DNA of 23,237 nucleotides, from the NCBI GenBank assembly GCA_964588175.1, contig CAZPNW010000042.1:1-23237 (forward strand). Direction: 5' to 3'. Position 1 is the stretch's first letter. The number at the start of each line of letters is the position of its first letter. The position numbers and the translations under genes were made by a program. Origin of the DNA: JBAZTA01 sp964588175. GTDB lineage: Bacteria; Omnitrophota; Gorgyraeia; Gygaellales; Profunditerraquicolaceae. A model generated the notes under the pieces. The model saw only the letters and a list, made by a program, of their open reading frames with translations, did no database searches and was not told where the DNA came from. Shown here in pieces: positions 1 to 7,802 of this stretch.

Positions 1-684
1 GCACCCGGCGAGCGATTCCACTACCTCGCAGAACGCCGTAGAATGCCCGATGGATGTATCTCCGGCAATGGATTCACTTAACCGAACGCTGCGGCTCAGA
101 TCACTTCCTGCGATCATCGCTTCTATTCCGCGATGCTGATACCCTAACTGGATCTCCAGATGCATCACTTCTTCCCCATGGCACTGGAAGCGGAAATGCC
201 CGGGTTCAATGATGCCGGCATGCACCGGGCCGACGCCGACTTCATGGATCTCTTCTCCATCCATGGCATAAAAAGGGTACGCCCCCGGTATCGGACGCGT
301 TGAGATATCCTTCCAGACATCAGGAGCCCCCCGATAATTAGAGTGATACCGTAGCGGTTTAAACCAGGGATGCCCCTCGGGAAGGATCGCCCACTGCTCC
401 GCGATCTCACGTTCGAACATGTTCGCCTGAGTGAGCGCCGGAGTCAAAGCTTCGTAACGCGGATCCTGCGCCGGGATGCGCGCGGAAAGGGCCCGCATCC
501 GGGCTTCATCGTCGAACCCCAATATCGCGAACAATCGAATGTCCCCCCCGGGCTCAAGGCTTCCAAAAAAATTTATCAAGCGGGCTTCATGCTGACAACG
601 CCGGATGACTTCCGCGCGAAATTCCTGGACATTGAGCGCCGCGATATCATTCAGCGCGATACGCGCGCCATTGAATAGATCCAT
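1..684 (-). CDS. Group 4 hydrogenase-like large subunit (HyfG/HycE/EhrL type), 3' end outside window
   Basis: This is the first 228 codons of the peripheral large subunit of an energy-converting hydrogenase-related complex; the C-terminus lies beyond the left edge. Residues 1-110 form a NuoC-like N-terminal part. From about 148 the HycE/NuoD-type domain begins with VGVGPVHAGIIEPGHFRF, followed by GYQHRGIE at 181-188. HycE-type hydrogenases carry the first nickel-binding motif (CGIC followed by GFAHS) near the residue-205 region. Here the matching stretch is ESIAGDTSIGHS (204-215), with Ala207 and Thr210 in place of the two cysteines and His214 kept. A working NiFe site is therefore unlikely, as in the Ehr family. 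The start ATG lies 3 nt after the hyfF-like stop with a GGGG-rich leader, so it is co-translated with the membrane subunits. The second cysteine pair cannot be checked here. Confidence 0.88.
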   Translation of the reverse strand, partial: MDLFNGARIALNDIAALNVQEFRAEVIRRCQHEARLINFFGSLEPGGDIRLFAILGFDDEARMRALSARIPAQDPRYEALTPALTQANMFEREIAEQWAILPEGHPWFKPLRYHSNYRGAPDVWKDISTRPIPGAYPFYAMDGEEIHEVGVGPVHAGIIEPGHFRFQCHGEEVMHLEIQLGYQHRGIEAMIAGSDLSRSVRLSESIAGDTSIGHSTAFCEVVESLAGC

Positions 685-687
685 AGG

Positions 688-2097
688 TCATACCCCTATC
701 ATCGCTACTGCCTCACGCAGGACCTTCTCAAGAGGTGCCGGCATCCACAGGCCGAGTGAGATCAAGGCAGCGGCAGAAACGGCAATAGCGCCATTCATAA
801 AAAAATCCTCTTTCTTAGCCAAAACCGGCTCTGTTGGCGCTCCATAAACAGCTTCCAGAACGATCCTGGCCAACCCGATAAAGATCACGATCAAAGCTGC
901 CACAAATACCCCGGCAAGCATGTACTGCCTGGAGATGATCGCGCCGTTAAGGATCATCAGTTCGCTGTGAAATGTCGCCAACGGGAACATCCCCGTTCCG
1001 GCAAACAATGACAGTATCAGAAATACACCTGTCGCGGGGTACGTCTGAATGATCCCCCGGACATCATCCACTCGGGATGACCCGTATTTCTGGGCAATAG
1101 ACCCGGCGGTAAGGAACATCACGACTTTAGCCAAAGCGTTGGTGATCATATGGAACAGCGCGCCGAACAAGCCGATCCCTCCCAGGCCAAGCCCCAGCAC
1201 CAGGATACCCATATGTTCAATAGAAGAATACGCGAAAGAACGTTTGATATTATTCTGCCCCAGCATGAACAAAGCCGCGACCAGGAGCGACAAAACGGCC
1301 GACACAAAAAGGAGCGAGGCGTAAAAATTACCGAGATCTGTCTTAAAGCAGATCTGACTGACGCGCACCAGAGCAAGAAAAGAACATTGCGTCAACCCAC
1401 CGGCCATCAGCACCCCCACCATACCGGTCGCCTGGCCATAGGCCTCCGGTTTCCAGCTGTGCATCGGCGCCAGCCCCATCTTGCAACCGTAACCGACTAA
1501 TAAAAAGATCACGCTCAATTTCAACCAATTGACCGACAATGACGGCGCCGCGTTCAAGAGAGACGGCAGCAAAAGCGTATGCACATCATGGGCGGCGATG
1601 GCCAAAAAGAATGTCCCCATAAGCGCCAGGGCAATACCGACGGAACAAACCAGCAAATATTTCCAGGTCGCCTCCAGCGTCTCCTTGCTACGGTGAAAGC
1701 TGATGAGCGGAGCGCTGAAGAGCGTTCCTGTTTCAACCGCTACCCAGAGCAGCCCCAGATGGTAGCTCACCGCAGCCAATGTCATCGTAGATAATAAAAG
1801 TAATAAACAGGAAATAAAAACCTGGCCGTTCCTCTGCTCATGCCTGAAATATCCTATCATGAAAAAAGACACGAACAGGAACAACATGCTGGTTATGGAT
1901 AAAAAAATAAGCCCTAAGGGATCCAACACCAAATAACCGTTAAATTCAGGCAGGGGCAGCTGCTTCCAAAACGACGCGACGATAATGGCGTGAATAACGG
2001 ATACAGCGAACAAGAGCCAGACACGGAACATTTTGCCCACCGGCAAGAACGCGGCTAAAGCGCAAACAAAGGGTATCAGCAAAAGGCATGTCACCAT
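688..2097 (-). CDS. hyfF: HyfF-like antiporter-type membrane subunit of the hydrogenase-related complex
   Basis: This 469-aa, very hydrophobic protein belongs to the NuoL/M/N and MrpD superfamily of proton- or sodium-translocating subunits. About 13-14 membrane helices are visible. Family marks include the buried glutamate in LLWVAVETGTLFSAPL, the GCKMGLAPMHSWKPEAYGQ stretch, EHMGILVLGLGLGGIG, and HMITNALAKVVMFLTAGSI, which has the helix lysine of the family. Gene order B-C-E-F-G and these motifs favour HyfF (EhrD in Ehr nomenclature) over NuoN or MrpD. The start overlaps the hyfE-like stop by one base (TGATG), which indicates translational coupling. Its role is presumed: moving ions across the inner membrane when the peripheral arm transfers electrons. 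Confidence 0.88.
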   Translation of the reverse strand: MVTCLLLIPFVCALAAFLPVGKMFRVWLLFAVSVIHAIIVASFWKQLPLPEFNGYLVLDPLGLIFLSITSMLFLFVSFFMIGYFRHEQRNGQVFISCLLLLLSTMTLAAVSYHLGLLWVAVETGTLFSAPLISFHRSKETLEATWKYLLVCSVGIALALMGTFFLAIAAHDVHTLLLPSLLNAAPSLSVNWLKLSVIFLLVGYGCKMGLAPMHSWKPEAYGQATGMVGVLMAGGLTQCSFLALVRVSQICFKTDLGNFYASLLFVSAVLSLLVAALFMLGQNNIKRSFAYSSIEHMGILVLGLGLGGIGLFGALFHMITNALAKVVMFLTAGSIAQKYGSSRVDDVRGIIQTYPATGVFLILSLFAGTGMFPLATFHSELMILNGAIISRQYMLAGVFVAALIVIFIGLARIVLEAVYGAPTEPVLAKKEDFFMNGAIAVSAAALISLGLWMPAPLEKVLREAVAMIGV

Positions 2098-2750
2098 CAG
2101 GAACTTTCTCCCATCTTAGACCGGCTTATCAGCCCCGGGTCATGTTCAAATTCTTCATTGATATGGTTAAGCACAATGGCCATGATAAAGACTGCGACAA
2201 AGATATCCAAGAGGATCCCCATTTCGATCATGGTCGGCATGGCGTCGAATAACGACAGCGCGAACAGGAATATTCCGTTCTCGATCACCAGATATCCGAT
2301 AACCTGAGTCACTGCGCGGGTGCGGGTCACCATGATCAAAAAACCTAAAAGCACAGTCGCCAGAGAACACGGCAGTCCCAGGTCCGCGACCGGCAATCCC
2401 GGCAGCTGCAACGATGACGATACCCAGAACGCGCCGGCGATCAAGAACCCCCCGAAGACGATGGAACTGCCCACCCCGATGATCGGATTGATCTCGGAAC
2501 GGATGGAAATATGGCGGATCGCCCACAACAAAATATACGGGACCAGGATAGCCTTGAGCACCAGCGTGCCGACCGAGAGGATCAACTCATGCCCCGATAT
2601 AGAGTCCGCGTGCAGGAATAACGGCACAAAGCCCAGGACAAAAGACTGCAAAGCAAAGATGCGGATCATCCCGACGATACGATGAGTCGCCAGGATACTC
2701 AAAGAAAAGAAAACGATCAAGATACAGCTCAGGTCAATCCAGGTGGTCAT
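2097..2750 (-). CDS. hyfE: HyfE-like small membrane subunit
   Basis: This 217-aa protein has about six to seven membrane helices and matches the usual length of hydrogenase-4 component E (about 216 aa). Recognisable pieces are the N-terminal MVGMIRIFALQS-like stretch (here RIVGMIRIFALQSFVLG), LKAILVPYILLWAIRH, and the C-terminal IDIFVAVFIMAIVLNHINEE-like end (LLDIFVAVFIMAIVLNHINE). HyfE is thought to be a fused NuoK/MrpC-like ion-channel piece of group 4 complexes. It sits between the HyfC-like and HyfF-like genes, 3 nt after the former. No separate hyfD gene is present, which fits the shorter Ehr/Mbh-like layout rather than the full E. coli hyf order. Confidence 0.87.
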   Translation of the reverse strand: MTTWIDLSCILIVFFSLSILATHRIVGMIRIFALQSFVLGFVPLFLHADSISGHELILSVGTLVLKAILVPYILLWAIRHISIRSEINPIIGVGSSIVFGGFLIAGAFWVSSSLQLPGLPVADLGLPCSLATVLLGFLIMVTRTRAVTQVIGYLVIENGIFLFALSLFDAMPTMIEMGILLDIFVAVFIMAIVLNHINEEFEHDPGLISRSKMGESS

Positions 2751-2753
2751 ACC

Positions 2754-3689
2754 CTAAAACCTCCATAATGTCACGATGAGCCCCAAAAATGCCAGGACAA
2801 AAGCGATCAACAAAAGGTCCCTGACGCGGTTCAAGCGGATACGCGCCATAGACGACTCTACCAATCCTACCAAAACAGCCAGCCCCAGCATCCCCGCGAA
2901 AAAGATCAGCATATCAAAAAGCAGATGCCCGGTGCGCAGCGGAATAATGATCGGGACCAGGATCGCGGCAAAGATCCAAAGTTTGACGGCCGAGGCGTAA
3001 AGCAGGTACGCCAGGTCCACCCCGCTGTGGTCAAGTATCATCACCTCATGGATCATGGTAAGTTCCAGGTGCGTATCCGGATCATCGATAGGAACGCGGC
3101 AATTCTCCGCTAAAAGCACGATAAAGAAACTTGCCAAAACAAGAAGTAATATCGGCCCAAAAGAAACCCAGGACAAAGGAACATCAGCCCCAAGCATCAC
3201 CGACAAGGAGATGCTGCGGCTCAGATACGCCAGCGTAATGATATTCATGAACAACGCTAATTCCGATAAACATGCGAAGAATGCTTCTCTACTGGCGCCC
3301 ATACCTTCAAAACTTGACCCGGTATCCAGTGCCGCCGTGATCATAAAAAAACGCGTGAGCGCTAAAAGGTAGGCGGCCAGAAAAATGTCGCCCGGGAAAC
3401 TGATCGGCGCCTTTGACGCGCCGAAGGGGACCAAAAGCGCCAAAACCAACATTGCAGAGACAGCGACCTGAGGAGCCATCCGGAATACCCACGTCGCGCT
3501 GCTGCTATAAACACACTTTTTACGCAATAACCTCGCCAGGTCAAAATACGGCTGGCAGACGCTCGGCCCCACCTTGCCGCCGATACAAGCCTTGACTTTG
3601 ACGATCACTCCCAGGAAAAAAGGCGCGCACAGGAGCGCTACAGCCCAATGGGATACGACCGATAATAACATTAGCAATTCAGCTTTCAT
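2754..3689 (-). CDS. hyfC: HyfC/HycD-like (NuoH-related) membrane subunit
   Basis: This 311-aa membrane protein is of the NuoH/HycD family, which forms the contact between the peripheral electron-transfer arm and the membrane ion pumps. It has about eight helices. Diagnostic sequence includes GGKVGPSVCQPYFDLARLLRKK (positions about 38-59; compare GRxGPxxxQPYxDLxKLxxK in HycD), EGMGASREAFFA, and CRVPIDDPDTHLELTMIHE followed by VMILDHSGVDLA. The HLELTMIHEVMILD version separates group 4 hydrogenase-type proteins from respiratory NuoH, which has an EPFDLPEAE-type loop. Its ATG overlaps the hyfB-like stop as ATGA. Length is typical (HycD 307 aa). Confidence 0.91.
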   Translation of the reverse strand: MKAELLMLLSVVSHWAVALLCAPFFLGVIVKVKACIGGKVGPSVCQPYFDLARLLRKKCVYSSSATWVFRMAPQVAVSAMLVLALLVPFGASKAPISFPGDIFLAAYLLALTRFFMITAALDTGSSFEGMGASREAFFACLSELALFMNIITLAYLSRSISLSVMLGADVPLSWVSFGPILLLVLASFFIVLLAENCRVPIDDPDTHLELTMIHEVMILDHSGVDLAYLLYASAVKLWIFAAILVPIIIPLRTGHLLFDMLIFFAGMLGLAVLVGLVESSMARIRLNRVRDLLLIAFVLAFLGLIVTLWRF

Positions 3690-5554
3690 TTTAATTTCCA
3701 GGCTAATAAGAATATCAGGAACAGAAAAATATAAATAAGATACAACTGCGTATAGCGAATGCCGGCATTGTTAACTTTTTTCGAAAGGCCGGTTAAAATT
3801 GCCAACCCCGGGCGGAAAACTTTCTCTTCAAAGAAATCGTGAACCGATGAAGACATATGCGTCTTTCCCGGGAAGAGCCCCGAGGCCTGCCCGCCATGAC
3901 GGCGGAACATCAGGACCAAACGCACTAACTCGACGATCGACCGGGCAAAAGAGGACGATGTATACTGAAAACGCGGCGTCACCTGCGAAAACCCGCAACT
4001 CCATGTCGAACGGACCGGCATAGGCCGTGGCCCCAGTAAAAAACGACGGATGGAGTTGAATACCAGGATAAGAGCTAAGAATATAAAAGCTGAACTGATC
4101 ACCATGTCGAGCGGAACAAAGACCGCCTGAAGATCGATGCTGGAAATATCGGTATACGCCAAATAGGCGCCGCCGAGAAAAGTCAAGCGAGCCATAGTTT
4201 GAGGCGAAAGCCCGATCCAAACGCAAAGCCCTGCCAGAACTATCATCGGCAGCAACATCCAACGGGAGGTGTCTTCAGCAACGCTCCCCCCTGCTTCAGG
4301 CTCTCCCTCATTTTTCAGGCACGGCGATGTTTTTCCTTTAACACTCTCGCGCGCCTGGCCTAAAAACACAACCCCGTAAACCTTGCAGAAACACGCCAAC
4401 GCCAGCGCCCCCATAAGCGCCAGCGAAATGATCCCTAACGAACAAAAGATCACACCCGGCAAAGACAGCCCAAAAACCCCTTGAAAAAGCCCGAAATAAA
4501 TTATGAATTCACTGATGAATCCGTTAAAAAGCGGCAGCCCGCAGATCGATAGCGCCCCGATCAAAAAGAGCGCGCTGGTCAGGGGCATAGACCGGATGAG
4601 CCCGCCCATACGGTCCATTTCGCCGGTATGAGTCTTTTGGATCACAGACCCCGCGCCAAGAAACAAAAGACCTTTGAATAAAGAATGGTTGACGACATGC
4701 AACAATGCTCCCCCAAACCCCAAGACTGAAAGAAAAGGAAGCTGATAGCTGCGCCCCAACATGCCGACGCCCAGGCCAAGAGCGATGATACCGATATTCT
4801 CAATACTGTGATAGGCGAGCAGCTTTTTTAATTCATGCTGCCCCAAAGCGTACAAAACCCCCAGAACGCCGCTCACAACCCCTATCACTAAAAGAAGGTA
4901 TCCGCACCAATGAGGAAGCACCCCCACGATCCAGAGGATCCGGCAGATCCCATAGATCCCCATTTTGATCACGATCCCCGACATCACGGCGGAAATATGT
5001 GATGGCGACGCGGGATGGGCGTGCGGCAGCCATATATGAACCGGAACAAAGCCCGCTTTGACCCCAAAACCCGCCAGGGCCAAGAGAAAGATCGCTCCCG
5101 CCAAGAACGGCGAAAAAGCCGTACGGGCCATCACATCGAAATTCATTGACCCGGCTATATGGGCCATCAAGAAAAACATCAGAAATAGAAAAAAAGTCGC
5201 GCAATGGGAAGCGATAAAATAGATAAAGCCCGCTTTTCTGACAACGGGCTTCTCGTCGTTAAAAATGATCAGTAAATAGGTGACAATGGTCATCCCTTCC
5301 CACGCCCCCAGGAAGAGGATAGCATTGTTGGCGCTGACAATGACAAAAAGCACCATTACCAGCATTATATAAAAGAAGACATGCAGCCCCAGCGGTTTCT
5401 TGCCCCGGTAAGGCCGTAGATATCCGACGCTGTAGATCCCGGCGCACACAGAAAGGATAGCGATCGCGATAAGGAACAAGCTGCTCAAAGGGTCAAGCTT
5501 CAGCGAAAGTTCCCCGAACGGGACCTGCCAGGCGTGGGTAAGGATCCTTTCCAT
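3686..5554 (-). CDS. hyfB: HyfB/HycC-like antiporter-type membrane subunit
   Basis: This 622-aa protein is of the NuoL/HyfB ion-translocating family (HycC 608 aa, HyfB 672 aa). About 15 helices are apparent. Marks include the buried glutamate in FLGAWEGMTIVTYLLI, GVKAGFVPVHIWLPHAHPAS (lysine plus the HAHPASPS loop), YHSIENIGIIALGLGVGMLG and HVVNHSLFKGLLFLGAGSVI. A hydrophilic loop at about 405-425 (rich in E, G and K) and a long C-terminal extension ending in one more helix follow the core, as in HyfB. The start codon abuts the upstream stop (TAAATG), with GAGGG eight bases before the ATG. It is the first membrane subunit of the operon. Confidence 0.92.
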   Translation of the reverse strand: MERILTHAWQVPFGELSLKLDPLSSLFLIAIAILSVCAGIYSVGYLRPYRGKKPLGLHVFFYIMLVMVLFVIVSANNAILFLGAWEGMTIVTYLLIIFNDEKPVVRKAGFIYFIASHCATFFLFLMFFLMAHIAGSMNFDVMARTAFSPFLAGAIFLLALAGFGVKAGFVPVHIWLPHAHPASPSHISAVMSGIVIKMGIYGICRILWIVGVLPHWCGYLLLVIGVVSGVLGVLYALGQHELKKLLAYHSIENIGIIALGLGVGMLGRSYQLPFLSVLGFGGALLHVVNHSLFKGLLFLGAGSVIQKTHTGEMDRMGGLIRSMPLTSALFLIGALSICGLPLFNGFISEFIIYFGLFQGVFGLSLPGVIFCSLGIISLALMGALALACFCKVYGVVFLGQARESVKGKTSPCLKNEGEPEAGGSVAEDTSRWMLLPMIVLAGLCVWIGLSPQTMARLTFLGGAYLAYTDISSIDLQAVFVPLDMVISSAFIFLALILVFNSIRRFLLGPRPMPVRSTWSCGFSQVTPRFQYTSSSFARSIVELVRLVLMFRRHGGQASGLFPGKTHMSSSVHDFFEEKVFRPGLAILTGLSKKVNNAGIRYTQLYLIYIFLFLIFLLAWKLK

Positions 5555-6238
5555 TTAGGATGCCCTCACGATCTTTGATTCACAGACTTGGAACGTTGCT
5601 ATAGTTTCTTCGGGGCTGCCGCGGCGTATGAGCGCCGATTTCACGGACTCATCCTGCAAACAAAAAGCCAGCCGCGACAATAACGACAAATGCCCTTTGA
5701 ATGATCCGGTCAGTATCACAAACAACGTGTGGACCGGCTCCCCGTCAAAAGCGAAAAAATTGACCGCTTGTTTCAGGAAAAAAAGCCCGACCACCGCTTC
5801 GACGCCAGCAAAGATCACGGGATGTTTGACATGCGGGATGGCGATACCATTGCCGATCCCCGTCGAACCGATCTGCTCCCGGGATAAAAGCATCTCCTTT
5901 AACGGCGACCGGGGGATATGGGCAGGAAGCGGCAGGAAATCCAAAACTTTCTCGAGGATCTCCGCGGCAGAGGCACCCTCAACCCCGGAATGGACACCCC
6001 CGCGCATCAAAGCTTGCGTGAAGATATCCAACCCCGGACGATTCTTTTCGCAAAGCTTCAAAGCTCCCGGAGTCAAAGGGATATGATTCTTGAGCGCCCA
6101 CTCCAGGACCTCGGCTGAATTAAAATAATACTGGTCATTGGCCTTGACCGCCGGCATATTACGGGTATTAAGCCATTGATAAAGCGTCTTCTCCTCGATC
6201 TCAAAGGCCTTTTCTATATCATGGAACGTCAATTGCAT
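5555..6238 (-). CDS. HTH - PTS EIIA (fructose/nitrogen-type) fusion regulator
   Basis: This 227-aa protein has two parts. Residues 1-50 resemble a MerR/excisionase-like helix-turn-helix (FHDIEKAFEIEEKTLYQWLN, then a short wing and YYFNSAEVLEWAL). Residues about 92-225 form a PTS EIIA type-2 domain, with the phosphohistidine motif GIGNGIAIPH (His136) and a second active-site histidine in FKGHLSLLSRLA (His183). No EIIB, EIIC, HPr or EI gene is nearby, so a regulatory role like EIIA-Ntr is more likely than sugar transport. Its stop directly abuts the hyfB-like ATG, making it a fixed member of the operon. It may sense cell energy or nitrogen state through phosphorylation and act on the operon's promoter or on the complex; that is inference. 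The domain calls are firm, the target unknown. Confidence 0.85.
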   Translation of the reverse strand: MQLTFHDIEKAFEIEEKTLYQWLNTRNMPAVKANDQYYFNSAEVLEWALKNHIPLTPGALKLCEKNRPGLDIFTQALMRGGVHSGVEGASAAEILEKVLDFLPLPAHIPRSPLKEMLLSREQIGSTGIGNGIAIPHVKHPVIFAGVEAVVGLFFLKQAVNFFAFDGEPVHTLFVILTGSFKGHLSLLSRLAFCLQDESVKSALIRRGSPEETIATFQVCESKIVRAS

Positions 6239-6291
6239 GGCTCTTGCCCACTCCTATCTGACTGCCGGCCTCCCCCTGGATTAACCGGGCC

Positions 6292-6627
6292 CTATTCTCT
6301 TCCTAAACTCTCCAGAAGCTTTTCGCTGCGTTTCAATTTCTTACGCAGGAGCTCCGCGATCGGCCGCAGGACATTGAAAATGTCATTATCCTGCAAGCTG
6401 TAATAGACATTCTTCTTTTCCTGGCGGGCTTTCAAAACCCCCAACTCCCTTAAGATCGACAGATGACGCGAAAGGCTGGATTGCTCGACTCCCAATTCCT
6501 GCACAAGTTTGCCGACGCTCTCTTCACCATCTTTAAGATATTCAATGATCTGAAGGCGCACCGGATGAGCTAAAGTTTTCAGGAAGTCCGCTTTGATCTT
6601 AAATACCATATCATCGATCTTTCGCAT
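6292..6627 (-). CDS. ArsR/SmtB-family transcriptional repressor
   Basis: This 111-aa winged-helix protein has the ArsR signature: FLKTLAHPVRLQIIEYLKDG (15-34), then VGKLVQELGVEQSSLSRHLS (residues 38-57, with the recognition helix at 49-59), then RQEKKNVYYSLQD for the wing. It contains no cysteine at all, so it cannot use the ELCVCDL-type arsenic/cadmium site or a dithiol redox switch, and no clear metal-ligand cluster is seen. It is the first gene after a strong promoter and is followed 53 bp later by the HTH-EIIA gene, so it probably represses its own operon. GAAAGGG precedes the ATG at a normal distance. The effector is unknown. Confidence 0.86.
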   Translation of the reverse strand: MRKIDDMVFKIKADFLKTLAHPVRLQIIEYLKDGEESVGKLVQELGVEQSSLSRHLSILRELGVLKARQEKKNVYYSLQDNDIFNVLRPIAELLRKKLKRSEKLLESLGRE

Positions 6628-6698
6628 AAACCCTTTCTCAATAAAAAGCCGGCGGACACACTACCGCGATGACTTATTATCTCAAAACAATTCCATCT

Positions 6699-6726
6699 AT
6701 TATATGCAATATCCAACATATGTAAA
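6699..6726 (-). promoter_or_regulatory. Strong sigma70-type promoter of the arsR-EIIA-hyf-like operon
   Basis: Read on the minus strand, a -35 box TTTACA (6721-6726) is followed by a 16-bp spacer and a perfect -10 box TATAAT (6699-6704). The start of transcription would fall near 6692, giving a leader of about 65 nt before the arsR ATG. The promoter lies only about 22 bp past the stop of the upstream SGNH gene. Confidence 0.6.
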
Positions 6727-6738
6727 TATATATTTTAC
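6701..6738. promoter_or_regulatory. Candidate ArsR operator: dyad sequences over the promoter
   Basis: Two AT-rich dyads overlap the promoter. GTAAA (6722-6726) pairs with TTTAC (6734-6738) across 7 bp and covers the -35 box. ATATG (6702-6706) pairs with CATAT (6717-6721) across 10 bp and fills the spacer. ArsR repressors usually bind such imperfect repeats over their own promoter. Assignment to this ArsR is inference; AT-rich DNA produces dyads easily. Confidence 0.35.
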
Positions 6739-6748
6739 TAAAATCCGC

Positions 6749-7669
6749 TCATTTCCGGGGACGTTCACCGAAGTTGATCGCCGCTAAGATCTCCTTTGCC
6801 ATAATGGAGTATCCTTTCGCGTTAGGATGCGAATAAGAATACTGCGCAGAAAAACATTCATCCAAGCGGCCCTTGGTCATATATTCCTTAAACTTCGCGT
6901 AGTTATGGGCTATTGCGACATTTTTTCTACTCGAGATATTCTCTACAGACTTATCAAAGACAAACCCTTTCGGATATTGAGAAAAAAGGACATCGATACC
7001 GCGCGCGCGGGCAAAATCGACAAATTCATTCATATTTTGTTCAAAGACAAGGCGGACGGTATTTAAATGTTTATCGCCCAATCGTTTTTGCGCCTGGAAT
7101 CCATCAGGGTCGGCAATAGAGGTTTGTGTTTTAAAGCTAGTTTCCACGGCAACGGTTTTATTGGCAAAATATATCAACAATAACTTCGCGACCTTAGTAC
7201 GCATCGCTGCCATGGCGCATTTCGCCCAAAAAGGATCCATCCGGGAAAACGACACAACTTCCGTATTATCGGAAACATTCCACCAATCATTAATACCGGT
7301 CATCACAATGACTAAATTCGGCCTTACATAACTATCGGAAGCCAAAATATATTTAAAATAATTCAATACCTGCCGTGAATTCGAGCCGGGGATACCGAAG
7401 TTAATGACCTTAACATGATCACCGGGGTATTGTTTCTCACAAAGTTCCTGCAGTTGTTCGGGGTAACCTTTTTTATTCTCACTCCCGATCCCGTACGTAA
7501 ATGAATCCCCGAAACAGTATACAAAGAAATCACCCTTACCGGTTTTCTTTGCCGCAGCCAGGTCCTTATGATAGAAAAATCCGATGATCCAAAGCGATGC
7601 CTCTACCATGATCGCGAATAAAACAAGCGTGGCTAAACTAAGAAGGATACCTTGAACGATTTTTCGCAT
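6749..7669 (-). CDS. Membrane-anchored SGNH/GDSL-fold hydrolase-like protein
   Basis: This 306-aa protein begins with one hydrophobic helix (about 7-32), so the rest is probably periplasmic. SGNH blocks are clear: FGDSFTYG with the nucleophile Ser56, NFGIPGSNS with Gly95, TGINDWW with Asn127, and YSYSHPNAKGYSIMA with His281. The aspartate usually three residues before the block V histidine is replaced by Ser278, so catalysis may rely on a Ser-His dyad. Family members act as esterases or O-acetyl-transfer/removal enzymes on polysaccharide or lipid. No envelope-polymer genes flank it, so the substrate is unknown. A weak purine-rich leader precedes the ATG. Confidence 0.75.
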   Translation of the reverse strand: MRKIVQGILLSLATLVLFAIMVEASLWIIGFFYHKDLAAAKKTGKGDFFVYCFGDSFTYGIGSENKKGYPEQLQELCEKQYPGDHVKVINFGIPGSNSRQVLNYFKYILASDSYVRPNLVIVMTGINDWWNVSDNTEVVSFSRMDPFWAKCAMAAMRTKVAKLLLIYFANKTVAVETSFKTQTSIADPDGFQAQKRLGDKHLNTVRLVFEQNMNEFVDFARARGIDVLFSQYPKGFVFDKSVENISSRKNVAIAHNYAKFKEYMTKGRLDECFSAQYSYSHPNAKGYSIMAKEILAAINFGERPRK

Positions 7670-7721
7670 TTTCTGATACCAATGATTATTTTCTTGCGTT
7701 TTAAAGCCTCATTTTTCTTTA

Positions 7722-7750
7722 ATTATACAGCGCGCCTCCCCAAATGATAA
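7722..7750 (-). promoter_or_regulatory. Possible promoter of the SGNH-fold gene
   Basis: On the minus strand a perfect TATAAT (rc at 7722-7727) lies 17 bp from TTATCA (rc at 7745-7750), a weak -35 match. This would start transcription about 45-50 nt before the SGNH-fold ATG. No convincing terminator hairpin was seen between this site and the upstream gene's stop. Confidence 0.35.
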
Positions 7751-7802
7751 GCGATTTCTTTAGAAAACAAAAAGTAGGGATAATTTTATATAGATATTCG
7801 GG

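Noticed and set aside
370..678. Plus-strand open frames antisense to the large-subunit gene (370-678 and 605-847)
   Set aside because: They mirror the conserved coding strand, and their translations have no recognisable features.
2167..2526. Minus-strand 119-codon open frame inside the hyfE-like gene, and similar long frames at 3828-4262 and 4833-5204
   Set aside because: They lie in another frame of clear hyf-like genes, are compositionally odd (rich in G, R, S, P) and have no ribosome binding site or family match.
688..5554. Respiratory complex I (nuo) or Mrp antiporter operon
   Set aside because: The HyfC-type HLELTMIHEVMILD loop, HyfE-like gene and HycE-like large subunit fit a group 4 hydrogenase-related complex; nuoA/J/K and mrpE-G genes are absent.
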